From the NCBI RefSeq assembly GCF_036226405.1, contig NZ_CP108464.1:2728001-2792000 (forward strand): a stretch of DNA of 64,000 nt, written 5' to 3'. This stretch comes from Streptomyces sp. NBC_01260. GTDB lineage: Bacteria > Actinomycetota > Actinomycetes > Streptomycetales > Streptomycetaceae. The notes beneath the pieces were generated by a model that did not search any database, was not told where the DNA came from, and saw only the letters and a list, made by a program, of their open reading frames with translations. Positions 37,421 through 45,602 of the stretch are shown here, one piece after another. How positions within the stretch are numbered: the stretch's first letter is position 1; every line of letters begins with the position of its first letter. The position numbers and the translations under genes were made by a program.

Positions 37421-38134
37421 ATGACCAAGCAGACCATCCTCGGACGCGTCACCCAGCTGGCGAAGGCCAACATCAACGCGCTGCTCGACCAGGCCGAGGA
37501 TCCTCAGAAGGTGCTGGACCAGCTGATCCGCGACTACACGTCCAACATCTCGGAGGCCGAACAGGCCGTGGCCGCCACGATCGGCAATCTGCGGCTGATG
37601 GAGCAGGACCACCGGGAGGATGTCGGGGCCGCCGGGGAGTGGGGCGAGAAGGCGCTCGCGGCCAGCCGCAAGGCGGATGAACTGCGGGCGGGCGGATCGG
37701 CGGCCGATGCCGACAAGTTCGACAACCTGGCCAAGGTCGCGCTCGGCCGGCAGCTCCAGTCGGAGAAGGAGGCGAAGACCGCGGAGCCCACCATCGCCTC
37801 GCAGTCGGAGGTGGTGGACAAGCTCAAGTCCGGCCTGGACCAGATGAAGGCCAAGCTGGCGGAGCTGAGGTCCAAGCGGGACGAGCTGGTCGCACGGGCC
37901 GAGTCCGCCCGGGCGCAGAACCAGATGATGGACTCCGTCAAGAACATCGACGTCCTCGACCCGACCAGTGAGATCAGCCGGTTCGAGGACAAGGTGCGGC
38001 GCGAGGAGGCGAAGGCGGTGGGCAAGCAGGAGCTTGCCGCGTCGTCCCTGGACGCCCAGTTCGAGCAGTTGGACACGCTGGGGGCCAGCGCCGAGGTCGA
38101 GGCGCGTCTCGCGGCCCTGAAGACGGCCTCATGA
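37421..38134 (+). CDS. pspA: PspA/IM30 (Vipp1) family membrane-stress protein
   Basis: 237 residues, nearly all helical. Starts TILGRVTQLAKANINALLDQAEDPQKVLDQLIRDY, the PspA N-terminal amphipathic region, then a long coiled coil rich in K, E, A and Q. ATG after GGAGAGG. PspA proteins polymerise on and repair stressed membranes. Ninety-four bases downstream of the TPM gene and same strand, so probably the same stress response. Confidence 0.9.
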   Translation: MTKQTILGRVTQLAKANINALLDQAEDPQKVLDQLIRDYTSNISEAEQAVAATIGNLRLMEQDHREDVGAAGEWGEKALAASRKADELRAGGSAADADKFDNLAKVALGRQLQSEKEAKTAEPTIASQSEVVDKLKSGLDQMKAKLAELRSKRDELVARAESARAQNQMMDSVKNIDVLDPTSEISRFEDKVRREEAKAVGKQELAASSLDAQFEQLDTLGASAEVEARLAALKTAS

Positions 38135-38152
38135 GTCCGGTCCGGGCCTCGT

Positions 38153-40756
38153 TCAGAACATGCTCAGAAGCTCCTCGACCGTGCGCTCGGCGGCCGGCCG
38201 GCCGTCGGGCAGCGCCAGTTCGAACCAGACCGTCTTGCCGCGCGGCGTCCGCCTCGATCCCCAGGCCGCGCTCAGCAGCCCGACCAGTTGCAGACCGCGG
38301 CCGCCCTCGTCCGTGTCGCGTGCCCGCCGTCGCCGGGGCTGGACGAGACCCGCGTCCCACACCTCGCACACGAGGGTACGGTCACGCAGCAGTCTGAGCC
38401 GGATCTCGCCCTCGCCGTACCGCAGGGCGTTGGTGACCAGCTCGCTGACGAGCAGTTCGGTGGTGTCCACCAGATCGTCGAGGTCCCAGGCGAGCAGCTG
38501 GCCGCGGGCGAGCTCGCGGGCGCGGCCGACCGAGCGGAGTTCGCGGGGCAGCCGCCAGTCGCCGACGGCTTCGGCCGGCAGCCCCTGGATGCGGGCCATC
38601 AGCAGCGCGATGTCGTCCTCGCCGTGGCGGGTGTCGAGGGTGCTCAGTACCCGGTCGCAGACGTCCTCAAGAGGCTGCGCGGGTGCGACGAGGGCGCCGC
38701 GCAGGGCTTCCAGCCCCTCGTCCAGCGGATGGTCACGGGACTCCACGAGGCCGTCGGTGTAGAGGGCGAGGAGGGCGCCCTCCCTGAGTTCGACCTCGAC
38801 TTCCTCGAAGGGTTCGCCGCCGACACCGAGCGGCATCCCGGGCGGGACGTCGAGCAGCAGCGCCGGTTCACCCGGCTCGACCACGACGGGGGGAAGATGG
38901 CCGGCGTTGGCGAAGGTGCACCGCCGGGTGACCGGGTCGTAGACGGCGTAGATGCAGGTCGCCAGATATACCTCGGAGAGGTCCGCCTCGCGGGACTTGT
39001 GGGCGGCCCGCGAGGGCCACTGGGCGCCGCCGATCCCGTCGGAGGAGGTGCTGCCACCGGGGGTACCGAGGCCGCGGGCGACTTCATCGAGGGCGGAGAG
39101 GACCTCGGCGGGTTCCAGATCGAGGAGGGCCAGGGTCCTTACGGCGGTGCGCAGTTCCCCCATGGCCACCGCGGCGCGCAGTCCGCGTCCCATCACATCG
39201 CCGACGACGAGGGCGGTGCGGTGCCCGGGGAGCTCGATGACGTCGAACCAGTCGCCGCCCACCTCGGTCGCGGTGTTGCCGGGCAGATAGCGGCAGGCGA
39301 TGTCCAGGCCGGCGGCCTCGGGGTCGCCGGGGGGCAGCAGGCTGCGCTGGAGTATCAGGGCACGCTCGTGCTCGCGCCGGTAGAGGCGGGCGTTGTCGAT
39401 ACAGACGGCGGCGCGGGCGGCGAGTTCGGTGGCCAGCGCCCGGTCCCGTTCGCCGAAGGGCTCGCTGCCCTTCGTACGGGAGAACTGCACCAGGCCGACC
39501 ACGGTGTCGTGGGCGACCATCGGCACGGCGAAGGTGGACTGGACGAATCCGCGGTCGTCGCCCGGCACGTCCTCGACATGGCCGGTGCGCAGGGCCTTGG
39601 CGCAGGACGAGTTGAACGGGTAGCGGTGCACCGCGCCGAGTGCGGGCGGTCCGGGAGGCGTCCAGGTCTGCGAGGCGTCACCGACGGGGCCGGGTGCGGT
39701 GTCGGGCATGGCGTCCGACACGGCGCTGGCGAAGGCGACGCGGCGCAGTTCGGCGGAACCGCCGACCGCTTCCTGACGGAGCGGACTCCAACTGCCGGGC
39801 GGCGCCTCCTCACCGGTGAGCAGTGCCTGGTAGAGGTCGACGGACGCGAGGTCGCAGAAGCCCGGTACGGCCACGTCGAGGAGTTCGCGTGCGGTGGTCT
39901 CCAGGTCGAGGGAGTTGCCGATGCGCGCGCTGGCCTCGTTGAGCAGAGCGAGGTTGCGCCTGGCGCTGGCGGCCTCGCGGGCGGCGATATGGCGCCGGGT
40001 GACGTCGGTGGCCAGTCCGGCGATACCGATGGGGCGGCCCGTTCCGCTGTGCACCCGGTAGAGGTTCATCGACCAGTTGCGGCTCTCCGGTTCGCCCGGG
40101 GCGGTGCCGATGAGCTGGAGGTCGGTGACGGATTCGCCGGTCGCCAGGACGCGGCTGAGGGTGGCGGCCAGCCGGTCGGCCTCCGGGCCCGCGAGGTAGT
40201 CGTGGACGGTGCGGCCGCGGTGGTCGTCGGCCCGGCCGCCGAAGACGGTGGCGAAGCGCTGGTTGGCCCGCAGCACCGTGAAGTCGGTACCGAACAGCAC
40301 AAAACCGAAGGGAGATTGGCCGAAAATTGCCTGCGAGGCCGCGAGGTCCGTCTCGATGCCGCGCAGCGCCCGGACATCCACGACGATGCAGACCGCGGCC
40401 CGTTCACCCGTCGCCGTCTCACTCGGCATCACATAGATCTCGGCGAGCCCGTGAATCGCGTCCTCGCCCGGCATACGGAAGGGGACGAGGCCCGTCCACT
40501 CCTTGCCGTCGAGCACCTCACCGATCCGGCGATGGCCGTCCCGGCGCAGTTCGCCGGGCATGAAGGCCTCGACCGGGTCCTTACCGACCGCCTCGCGAGC
40601 GGCAACGCCAAAGAGGCCGGCGGCCCGGCGGCTCCACTGCTCGATCAGACCATCGGGGCCGATCGAGAAGGAGGCGACCCTGATGTAGTCGTAGATCGAG
40701 CCAGGCGGACTGCTCTGCCACACGACGTCGCCCGCTGTCCCAGGTATTTCGCTCAC
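38153..40756 (-). CDS. SpoIIE-type PP2C phosphatase with PAS, GAF and ATP-binding domains
   Basis: 867 residues, GTG start after GGAGGGG. Order: two PAS-like domains (about 20-135 and 140-265; SFSIGPDGLIEQWSRRAAGLFG, GFVLFGTDFTVLRANQRFATVFG), a GAF domain (about 285-455), a PP2C/SpoIIE phosphatase (about 470-700; GGDWFDVIELPG, VGDVMGRGLRAAVAMGELR, FANAGHLPPVVVEPG) and a C-terminal HATPase (about 725-865; LVSELVTNALRYGEGEIRLRL). Such proteins dephosphorylate anti-anti-sigma factors and may phosphorylate them with the kinase domain, controlling alternative sigma factors. Soluble. Convergent with pspA, 18 bases away. Confidence 0.93.
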   Translation of the reverse strand: MSEIPGTAGDVVWQSSPPGSIYDYIRVASFSIGPDGLIEQWSRRAAGLFGVAAREAVGKDPVEAFMPGELRRDGHRRIGEVLDGKEWTGLVPFRMPGEDAIHGLAEIYVMPSETATGERAAVCIVVDVRALRGIETDLAASQAIFGQSPFGFVLFGTDFTVLRANQRFATVFGGRADDHRGRTVHDYLAGPEADRLAATLSRVLATGESVTDLQLIGTAPGEPESRNWSMNLYRVHSGTGRPIGIAGLATDVTRRHIAAREAASARRNLALLNEASARIGNSLDLETTARELLDVAVPGFCDLASVDLYQALLTGEEAPPGSWSPLRQEAVGGSAELRRVAFASAVSDAMPDTAPGPVGDASQTWTPPGPPALGAVHRYPFNSSCAKALRTGHVEDVPGDDRGFVQSTFAVPMVAHDTVVGLVQFSRTKGSEPFGERDRALATELAARAAVCIDNARLYRREHERALILQRSLLPPGDPEAAGLDIACRYLPGNTATEVGGDWFDVIELPGHRTALVVGDVMGRGLRAAVAMGELRTAVRTLALLDLEPAEVLSALDEVARGLGTPGGSTSSDGIGGAQWPSRAAHKSREADLSEVYLATCIYAVYDPVTRRCTFANAGHLPPVVVEPGEPALLLDVPPGMPLGVGGEPFEEVEVELREGALLALYTDGLVESRDHPLDEGLEALRGALVAPAQPLEDVCDRVLSTLDTRHGEDDIALLMARIQGLPAEAVGDWRLPRELRSVGRARELARGQLLAWDLDDLVDTTELLVSELVTNALRYGEGEIRLRLLRDRTLVCEVWDAGLVQPRRRRARDTDEGGRGLQLVGLLSAAWGSRRTPRGKTVWFELALPDGRPAAERTVEELLSMF

Positions 40757-40916
40757 ACGACCGTCCCCTCCAGCTCACACACCGGACCGGTCCTGCCCGC
40801 AGTATTCAGCACTACGGCCCTTCCCGACACGGCGTTCACGATCACAGCACGGTCTCAGTCCCTTTCAGCCAGGTTCTGTACGACCTCTGGTGATCGCTGT
40901 CCGTCCCACCCCACTC

Positions 40917-41336
40917 CTAACCAGGCAGGGCCAGCTCGAACCACACCGTCTTGCCACTCTTTCCGCGCCTGATCCCCCAGCGCCGGGCGGAACGGGCCAC
41001 GAGCTGCAGTCCCCTGCCGCCTTCGTCGTCGGGTCCCGCCGTACGTTCGGTGGGCGGATCCGGAAGCGGATCGGAGACTTCCACCAACAGACCGGGGTGG
41101 GCGGGGGAGCCGTCGCCGTCGGGATGAGGGCGCACCAGCCGCACATCGATGGGCCCCGAGGCATAGCGCATGGAGTTGGTCACCAGTTCGCTGACCAGGA
41201 GTACAGCCACATCCCCGACCGCCGTGTCGAGCTCCCAGCCGCGCAGCGCCTCGTGGACGGCGTGCCGGGCCGTGCGCACGGCGCCGGGAACAGCCGGAAA
41301 GCTCCACTCGGCGCAGTCGCCTTCGGTATCGATCAC
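40917..41336 (-). CDS. Small ATP-binding (anti-sigma-factor-like) serine kinase
   Basis: 139 residues from the GTG at 41336 (GGGAAG eight bases upstream). Single HATPase_c_2 domain: WSFPAVPGAVRTARHAVHEAL, LLVSELVTNSMRYASGPIDVRL (N box) and GGRGLQLVARSARRWGIR (G box). Ends KTVWFELALPG, much like the C-terminus of the 38153-40756 protein, so the two are related kinases. Streptomyces have dozens, most regulating sigma factors through anti-sigma antagonists. The frame is open further upstream to an ATG at 41462, which could add about 42 residues. Confidence 0.8.
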   Translation of the reverse strand: MIDTEGDCAEWSFPAVPGAVRTARHAVHEALRGWELDTAVGDVAVLLVSELVTNSMRYASGPIDVRLVRPHPDGDGSPAHPGLLVEVSDPLPDPPTERTAGPDDEGGRGLQLVARSARRWGIRRGKSGKTVWFELALPG

Positions 41337-41369
41337 GCCGATCACTTCCCAAGACCAGCAACGGAGAAC

Positions 41370-41396
41370 GTCCTGTTTGCGGGGGCCAAACAGGAC
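41370..41396. promoter_or_regulatory. 10-bp inverted repeat GTCCTGTTTG-N7-CAAACAGGAC
   Basis: Perfect arms 41370-41379 and 41387-41396, 33 bases upstream of the proposed kinase start. AT-richer than its surroundings, as expected of a protein-binding site in a promoter or leader. If the longer start is used it would be coding. Confidence 0.5.
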
Positions 41397-41536
41397 ATAC
41401 CCGATAATCAGCACGGAATACCGCTCGGCGTCGACACGTGGGGCGTACGGGTGTAAGGGCATGCGCACGAACGGGTGTACGTGCAGAGAAAGGGCGCACG
41501 GGTCCATCGGTGCACGCCGCAGCGCAAGCACCCTGC

Positions 41537-41941
41537 TCAGCGGTGTGCGCCGCCGGGCAGTCGCCGCACGGCTTCTGCGACCGCGGGCCGGTCCTGCTCC
41601 AGCCAGTCGACGGTGTCGCTCTCACCGGGGCCGAGCCAGCGCAGCTCGTCGTGGTCCTGAAGCGGCGCGGGCACGCCGGACAGCAGACGGGCCGTCCACA
41701 CCCGGAGTACATAGCCGGGCTTCAGCGGCCACTCACCGGGGATGCGCTCCAGTGGTTCCGTCTCGATGCCGAGCTCCTCGCGGAGTTCGCGCACGAGCGC
41801 CTGCTCGCCGCTCTCCCCCGGCTCCACCTTGCCACCGGGCAGTTCCCACCGGCCGGCCAGCTCGGGCGGGGCGCTACGGCGCGCGGCGAGCAGCCGCCCC
41901 CCGTCGTAGACAGCTCCGGCCACCACCACGCGATCACTCAT
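41537..41941 (-). CDS. Nudix hydrolase (MutT-like)
   Basis: 134 residues. VVVAGAVYDGGRLLAARRSAPPELAGRWELPGGK is MutT-like, and the Nudix box is complete: GGKVEPGESGEQALVRELREELGI. Likely hydrolyses a modified nucleoside triphosphate such as 8-oxo-dGTP. Start ATG 41941; ribosome site poor. Upstream open frame has no Nudix similarity. Confidence 0.88.
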   Translation of the reverse strand: MSDRVVVAGAVYDGGRLLAARRSAPPELAGRWELPGGKVEPGESGEQALVRELREELGIETEPLERIPGEWPLKPGYVLRVWTARLLSGVPAPLQDHDELRWLGPGESDTVDWLEQDRPAVAEAVRRLPGGAHR

Positions 41942-42026
41942 ACCCCGGAGCGTAATACCCGTCCCCAGCAGGAGCGGAGGGCGCGAACCCGGCGCCGGAG
42001 ATCCGGCGGACAGCCGGACCGGCGCA

Positions 42027-42209
42027 CTACGGCCGCGCGCTCTGCCCGACGCGCTCGACCCAGTAGAGCTGCTTGTGGCCGCGCTCATCGAGCTTGTCGG
42101 CGGTCCGCTGCGCCTCGTCCTGCGTGGCGTACCTGCCCACGCGGTAGCGGTTGCCGTTGTCGTCCTGCCGTATCACCGACCAAGGAAGCATGGCACCGCT
42201 GTCGCTCAT
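42027..42209 (-). CDS. Small SPOR-like protein
   Basis: 60 residues. ATG 42209 follows GGGAGAGG. Sequence WSVIRQDDNGNRYRVGRYATQDEAQRTADKLDERGHKQLYWVERVG looks like a single SPOR-type repeat (beta-alpha-beta with YRVG..T.DEAQ), but without a secretion signal. Common as a conserved small protein in Streptomyces; function unknown. Confidence 0.75.
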   Translation of the reverse strand: MSDSGAMLPWSVIRQDDNGNRYRVGRYATQDEAQRTADKLDERGHKQLYWVERVGQSARP

Positions 42210-42372
42210 CGTGCCTCTCCCGAGCATTGCGCCCCTCCCCTGAACGGCGTGCATGTTTCTAAGGATCCCCAGGAAACCGCAGTACGCATATGCCCGAGCG
42301 TACGCCTGACCTTCACGGAACGAATACGTAATTGCACAAAGAGATACGGATCCGGCCAGGAGTGGACCAACT

Positions 42373-42406
42373 CCAGGGGGCGCATCCAACTGGATGCGCC
42401 CCCTGG
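42373..42406. terminator. 15-bp perfect stem-loop, probable terminator
   Basis: CCAGGGGGCGCATCC, loop AACT, and its complement, between the NCS1 transporter stop (42491) and the SPOR-like gene. It stops transcription from the transporter gene before the SPOR gene. The rest of 42210-42490 holds only a short direct repeat (AACCTGAGC / AAACCTGAG near 42420). Confidence 0.8.
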
Positions 42407-42490
42407 GCAGTTCGGTCCGAACCTGAGCAAACCTGAGTGAATCGGATGAGACGGGCTGAACCAGTGCAGACTGGACCGGAGGCCCTCTCC

Positions 42491-44239
42491 TTATCCCTCT
42501 CTCGCACCCTCGCGCAGCATCGGCATCGGCATGGGAAGCGGGCCGTCGGCCGGTTCCTTGCGGCAGATGTCCCCGCACTCCGCGTCCAACGAGCAGCAGA
42601 GCGAGCAGATCGGCCCGGACCGCACGGGGCAGTCGGCGATGTCCGGGAGCTCGTAGGCCGTGTCGCAGACCGAGCAGGTGTGGGTGGCGGTGATGTCCGC
42701 GACCTCGGCTCCTGGACCGTTCACCGGATTGGGCCGGGCCAGGTAGTACCTGCCCTTGGTCGCCCAGGCGATCAGCGGACAGAGGGTCAGCGAGAGGCCG
42801 GCCGCGATGAAGGTGGAGAAGGCCTCCGCATACCTGCCGAACAGCCCGAAGAAGGCGAGGATCGAGACGGTTGAGGCAATCACCATCGAGCCGAATCCCG
42901 CCGGATTCACCGCGTACAGGTAGGCCCGTTTGAACTCGATGTACGGAGGGCTCAGCCCGACCCGCTTGTTGATGACCAGGTCGGCCGCGACCGCGGCGAT
43001 CCAGGCGATGCCGACGTTCGAGTAGAAGCCCAGCAGCTTGTTGAGGGCCGCGAACATGTTCATCTCCATCAGCGTCAGCGCGATGACGAGATTGAGGAAG
43101 ATGTACCAGACCCGGCCGGGATGACGGTGCGTGATCCGGGAGAAGAAGTTCGACCAGGACAGCGAGCCGCTGTAGGCGTTGGTCACATTGATCTTGATCT
43201 GCGACACGATCACGAAGAGCGCGGCGGCGGGCAGCGCGAACGAGCCGAGCCAGGGCTTCAGCGCCTCGATCTGCGGCGCGATCGGCTCCAGCGCGTGCGT
43301 CTTGCCGACCGCTTCGAGGGCGGCGAAGGCGAGCAGCGCACCGCCGAGCTGCTTGGCCGCGCCGATGATCACCCAGCCGGGACCGGCGGCGAGGACCGCG
43401 ATGTTCCAGCGGCGCTTGTTGGCCTGCGTCTTCGCCGGCATGAAGCGCAGGTAGTCGGCCTGCTCACCGATCTGGGCGATGAGCGAGAGCGCCACGCCCG
43501 TGCCGAGACCGAACCCGATCCAGGAGAAGCCCGGTCCCGCCCCCTCCGTACCGCCGAAGGAGGCGAACGCGCCCCAGGCGTCGGGCGCTTCGAAGGCGAG
43601 GACCACGAACGGCAGCACCATGCCGATGATCCAGACCGGCTGAGTCCACGCCTGGACCTTGGCGAGGGCGCCCATCCCCCGGAAGACGATCGGGATGACG
43701 ATCAGGGTGGTGATCAGATAGCCCGCCTCGACCGGCAGGCCGACGGCCTGATGCATGGCCTGCGCCATGATCGAGCCTTCGAGGGCGAAGAAGATGAAGG
43801 TGAACGACGCGTAGATCAGCGAGGTCAGCGTCGAACCGAAGTAGCCGAATCCGGCGCCTCGGGTGACCAGGTCCATGTCCAGGCCGTACTTCGCGCAGGC
43901 CCGGGCGATGGGGACGCCGGTGAGGAAGATGATCGTCGCCGCCGCCAGGATCGAGGCGAACCCGCTGGTGAAACCGTAGGTAAAGACGATCGAGGCGCCG
44001 ATCGCGAAGTCGGCCAGATAGGCGATCCCGCCGAGCGCGGTGCCCGCGACCACGGCGGGCGACCAGCGCCGATACGAGTGCGGTGCATAGCGGAGGGAGT
44101 AGTCCTCACGACTCTCGTCGGCGGCGAGCTTCGCATAACTGCGCCTGGGCGGCTGGGCGCCGGCCGCGGCCTCCGGGCCTCCTGGGGCAGCAGCCGCCGC
44201 AGGAGGCCCGACCGTCTCGGGTATGGCTGTGTCCGTCAT
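42491..44239 (-). CDS. NCS1-family nucleobase/cation symporter with C-terminal cysteine-rich domain
   Basis: 582 residues. After a Pro/Ala-rich leader (about 35) comes the NCS1 pattern: DYSLRYAPHSYRRWSPAVVAGTALGGIAYLADFAIGASI, then about 12 helices with GAGFGYFGSTLTSLIYASFTFIFFALEGSIMAQAM and INVTNAYSGSLSWSNFFSR. Imports cytosine, a purine, allantoin or similar. The last 60 residues contain nine cysteines (CSVCDTAY, ADCPVRSGPICSLCCSL, AECGDIC), looking like a small zinc-binding module not usual in NCS1 carriers. ATG 44239 with GGGAAG site; an open frame continues upstream without family sequence. Confidence 0.88.
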   Translation of the reverse strand: MTDTAIPETVGPPAAAAAPGGPEAAAGAQPPRRSYAKLAADESREDYSLRYAPHSYRRWSPAVVAGTALGGIAYLADFAIGASIVFTYGFTSGFASILAAATIIFLTGVPIARACAKYGLDMDLVTRGAGFGYFGSTLTSLIYASFTFIFFALEGSIMAQAMHQAVGLPVEAGYLITTLIVIPIVFRGMGALAKVQAWTQPVWIIGMVLPFVVLAFEAPDAWGAFASFGGTEGAGPGFSWIGFGLGTGVALSLIAQIGEQADYLRFMPAKTQANKRRWNIAVLAAGPGWVIIGAAKQLGGALLAFAALEAVGKTHALEPIAPQIEALKPWLGSFALPAAALFVIVSQIKINVTNAYSGSLSWSNFFSRITHRHPGRVWYIFLNLVIALTLMEMNMFAALNKLLGFYSNVGIAWIAAVAADLVINKRVGLSPPYIEFKRAYLYAVNPAGFGSMVIASTVSILAFFGLFGRYAEAFSTFIAAGLSLTLCPLIAWATKGRYYLARPNPVNGPGAEVADITATHTCSVCDTAYELPDIADCPVRSGPICSLCCSLDAECGDICRKEPADGPLPMPMPMLREGAREG

Positions 44240-44244
44240 CGGTG

Positions 44245-44287
44245 ACTTCCCGTTCGTCAGTCCGGTGTGCGGGTCCGAACGGGAAGT
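44245..44287 (-). promoter_or_regulatory. Leader hairpin sequestering the ribosome site of the NCS1 transporter
   Basis: Perfect 11-bp arms ACTTCCCGTTC (44245-44255) and GAACGGGAAGT (44277-44287), 21-base loop. On the mRNA the downstream arm contains the GGGAAG ribosome site itself, 5 bases before the ATG, so folding would block translation. It suggests control by a ligand, protein or competing fold. Confidence 0.55.
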
Positions 44288-44564
44288 TAGGAGCAGGACA
44301 TGACAAGCCATCACAAGCGACGATTGCCCAGCCGTTACGGGACCCGGGCGGGCGTTAACTTGTCGTCACGTCCGCCGCACGGGCGCCACCGGGTATCGGT
44401 CACCCGACGGGAATCCCGGCGCCGGGCTTGAGCGACCCCACAGGAATCACACCTCCGGGCCGCGGCCGCCCCACCGGGACCACACCCCCGCACACGGGCC
44501 ACCCGCCGCGCACGACACCTCCGCGCGGGTGCCACCCGCCGTGCACGACACCTCAGGTGGCCGG
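44288..44564. repeat. Intergenic DNA with 23-bp direct repeat
   Basis: No gene seen. Two copies of a 23-base sequence starting CCACCCGCCG and ending GACACCTC (44499-44521 and 44532-44554, one mismatch, period 33), with weaker C-rich relatives upstream to about 44440. It lies between the NCS1 transporter promoter and the GntR gene stop; perhaps just decayed GC-rich repeats. Confidence 0.45.
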
Positions 44565-45317
44565 TCATCTGACGGGCAGGTGGTAGGCGATCCGGTAGCG
44601 ATCAGCCGGCACCACCACGTCGGCGGTCTCCACCGGCCGCCCCGACGCGTAGTACGTACGCTCGATCACCATCACGACATGACCCGGCACTCCGCCGAGC
44701 GCCAGGAGCTCCTCCGCCAGCCCCGGGCGCGCACCGACCTGCTCGGCCACGTTGTCCACGACCACATCGATCGCGGCCATCCGCTCGACCACCCCACAGC
44801 CGCCCAGCGGGCCCTCCTCCGGCAGCATCACCGGCGTACGCCCCGTGACCGCGAGGGGTTCCCAGGAGGTCGAGAGCATCATCGGCTCACCCGCCTCCCG
44901 GAACACGTAGCGCGTGCGCATCACGCGGTCGCCCGGCTCGATCCCGAGCCGTTCGGCGATCTCCGGACTCGCCCCCTCCTGTTCGCTCCGGGACTCCCAG
45001 GTCCCCCGCGCCCCCTCCGCCGTCTGCTCCTGCCGGAACGGGCTGGCACCGGTCTCCGACCGGAAGCCGGAGCGGGCGATCCGGCGCGGGACCGGGCGCT
45101 CGCGCACATACGTACCGGAGCCGGACCGGCCTTCCACCAGCCCCTCGGCCATCAGCACCTTGCGCGCTTCCAGCGCGACGGTGTCAGAGACCCCGTACTC
45201 CTCCCGGATGCGCGCCTGCGACGGCAGGCGCGTATGCGGCGGCAGCGAACCGTTGACGATCTTCTCTCTCAGATCGCCCGCAACGCGCAGATAGGCGGGC
45301 TGCTCACCGAAAGTCAC
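44565..45317 (-). CDS. GntR-family regulator (HutC/UbiC-type sensor domain)
   Basis: 250 residues. Start GTG 45317, six bases from GGGGAG. N-terminal winged helix: PAYLRVAGDLREKIVNGSLPPHTRLPSQARIREEYGVSDTVALEARKVLMAEGLVEGRSGSGTYV. C-terminal UTRA domain: GIEPGDRVMRTRYVFREAGEPMMLSTSWEP, and IDVVVDNVAEQVGARPGLAEELLAL. Autoregulation or control of the adjacent NCS1 transporter is plausible since both lie on the same strand. Confidence 0.9.
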   Translation of the reverse strand: MTFGEQPAYLRVAGDLREKIVNGSLPPHTRLPSQARIREEYGVSDTVALEARKVLMAEGLVEGRSGSGTYVRERPVPRRIARSGFRSETGASPFRQEQTAEGARGTWESRSEQEGASPEIAERLGIEPGDRVMRTRYVFREAGEPMMLSTSWEPLAVTGRTPVMLPEEGPLGGCGVVERMAAIDVVVDNVAEQVGARPGLAEELLALGGVPGHVVMVIERTYYASGRPVETADVVVPADRYRIAYHLPVR

Positions 45318-45516
45318 AGGCCACTCCCCAAGAGGTTGACAGACTGCAACAGCGTCGCAACCGTCGGTTCCGGACCGCAAGCGCAGGCCAGGGTTTCACT
45401 CGAAGTGATGATTCACCGCCGACGTGCGCATACCCGGCACGAGCCGCCATGCCGTTTCCGGGCACCCCCTGCCGCACCACGGGGGCGCGGCTCGCAACCG
45501 GATCCGCCTCACCCCC

Positions 45517-45546
45517 TTGACCTGATTTGGTCCAGACCAATAACTT
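45517..45546 (+). promoter_or_regulatory. Chitinase promoter with DasR-type operator (dre)
   Basis: TTGACC (45517-45522), 18 bases, TAACTT (45541-45546). The spacer holds TTGGTCCAGACCAA (45527-45540), which differs at one base from the core TGGTCTAGACCA of DasR sites that control chitin and GlcNAc genes. Repression by DasR when GlcNAc-phosphate is low is expected. Confidence 0.75.
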
Positions 45547-45602
45547 CCTCTCCACACAGCACGGCTCACGCACCTCTCGGCACACGCACAGGAATGGGCC
45601 TC

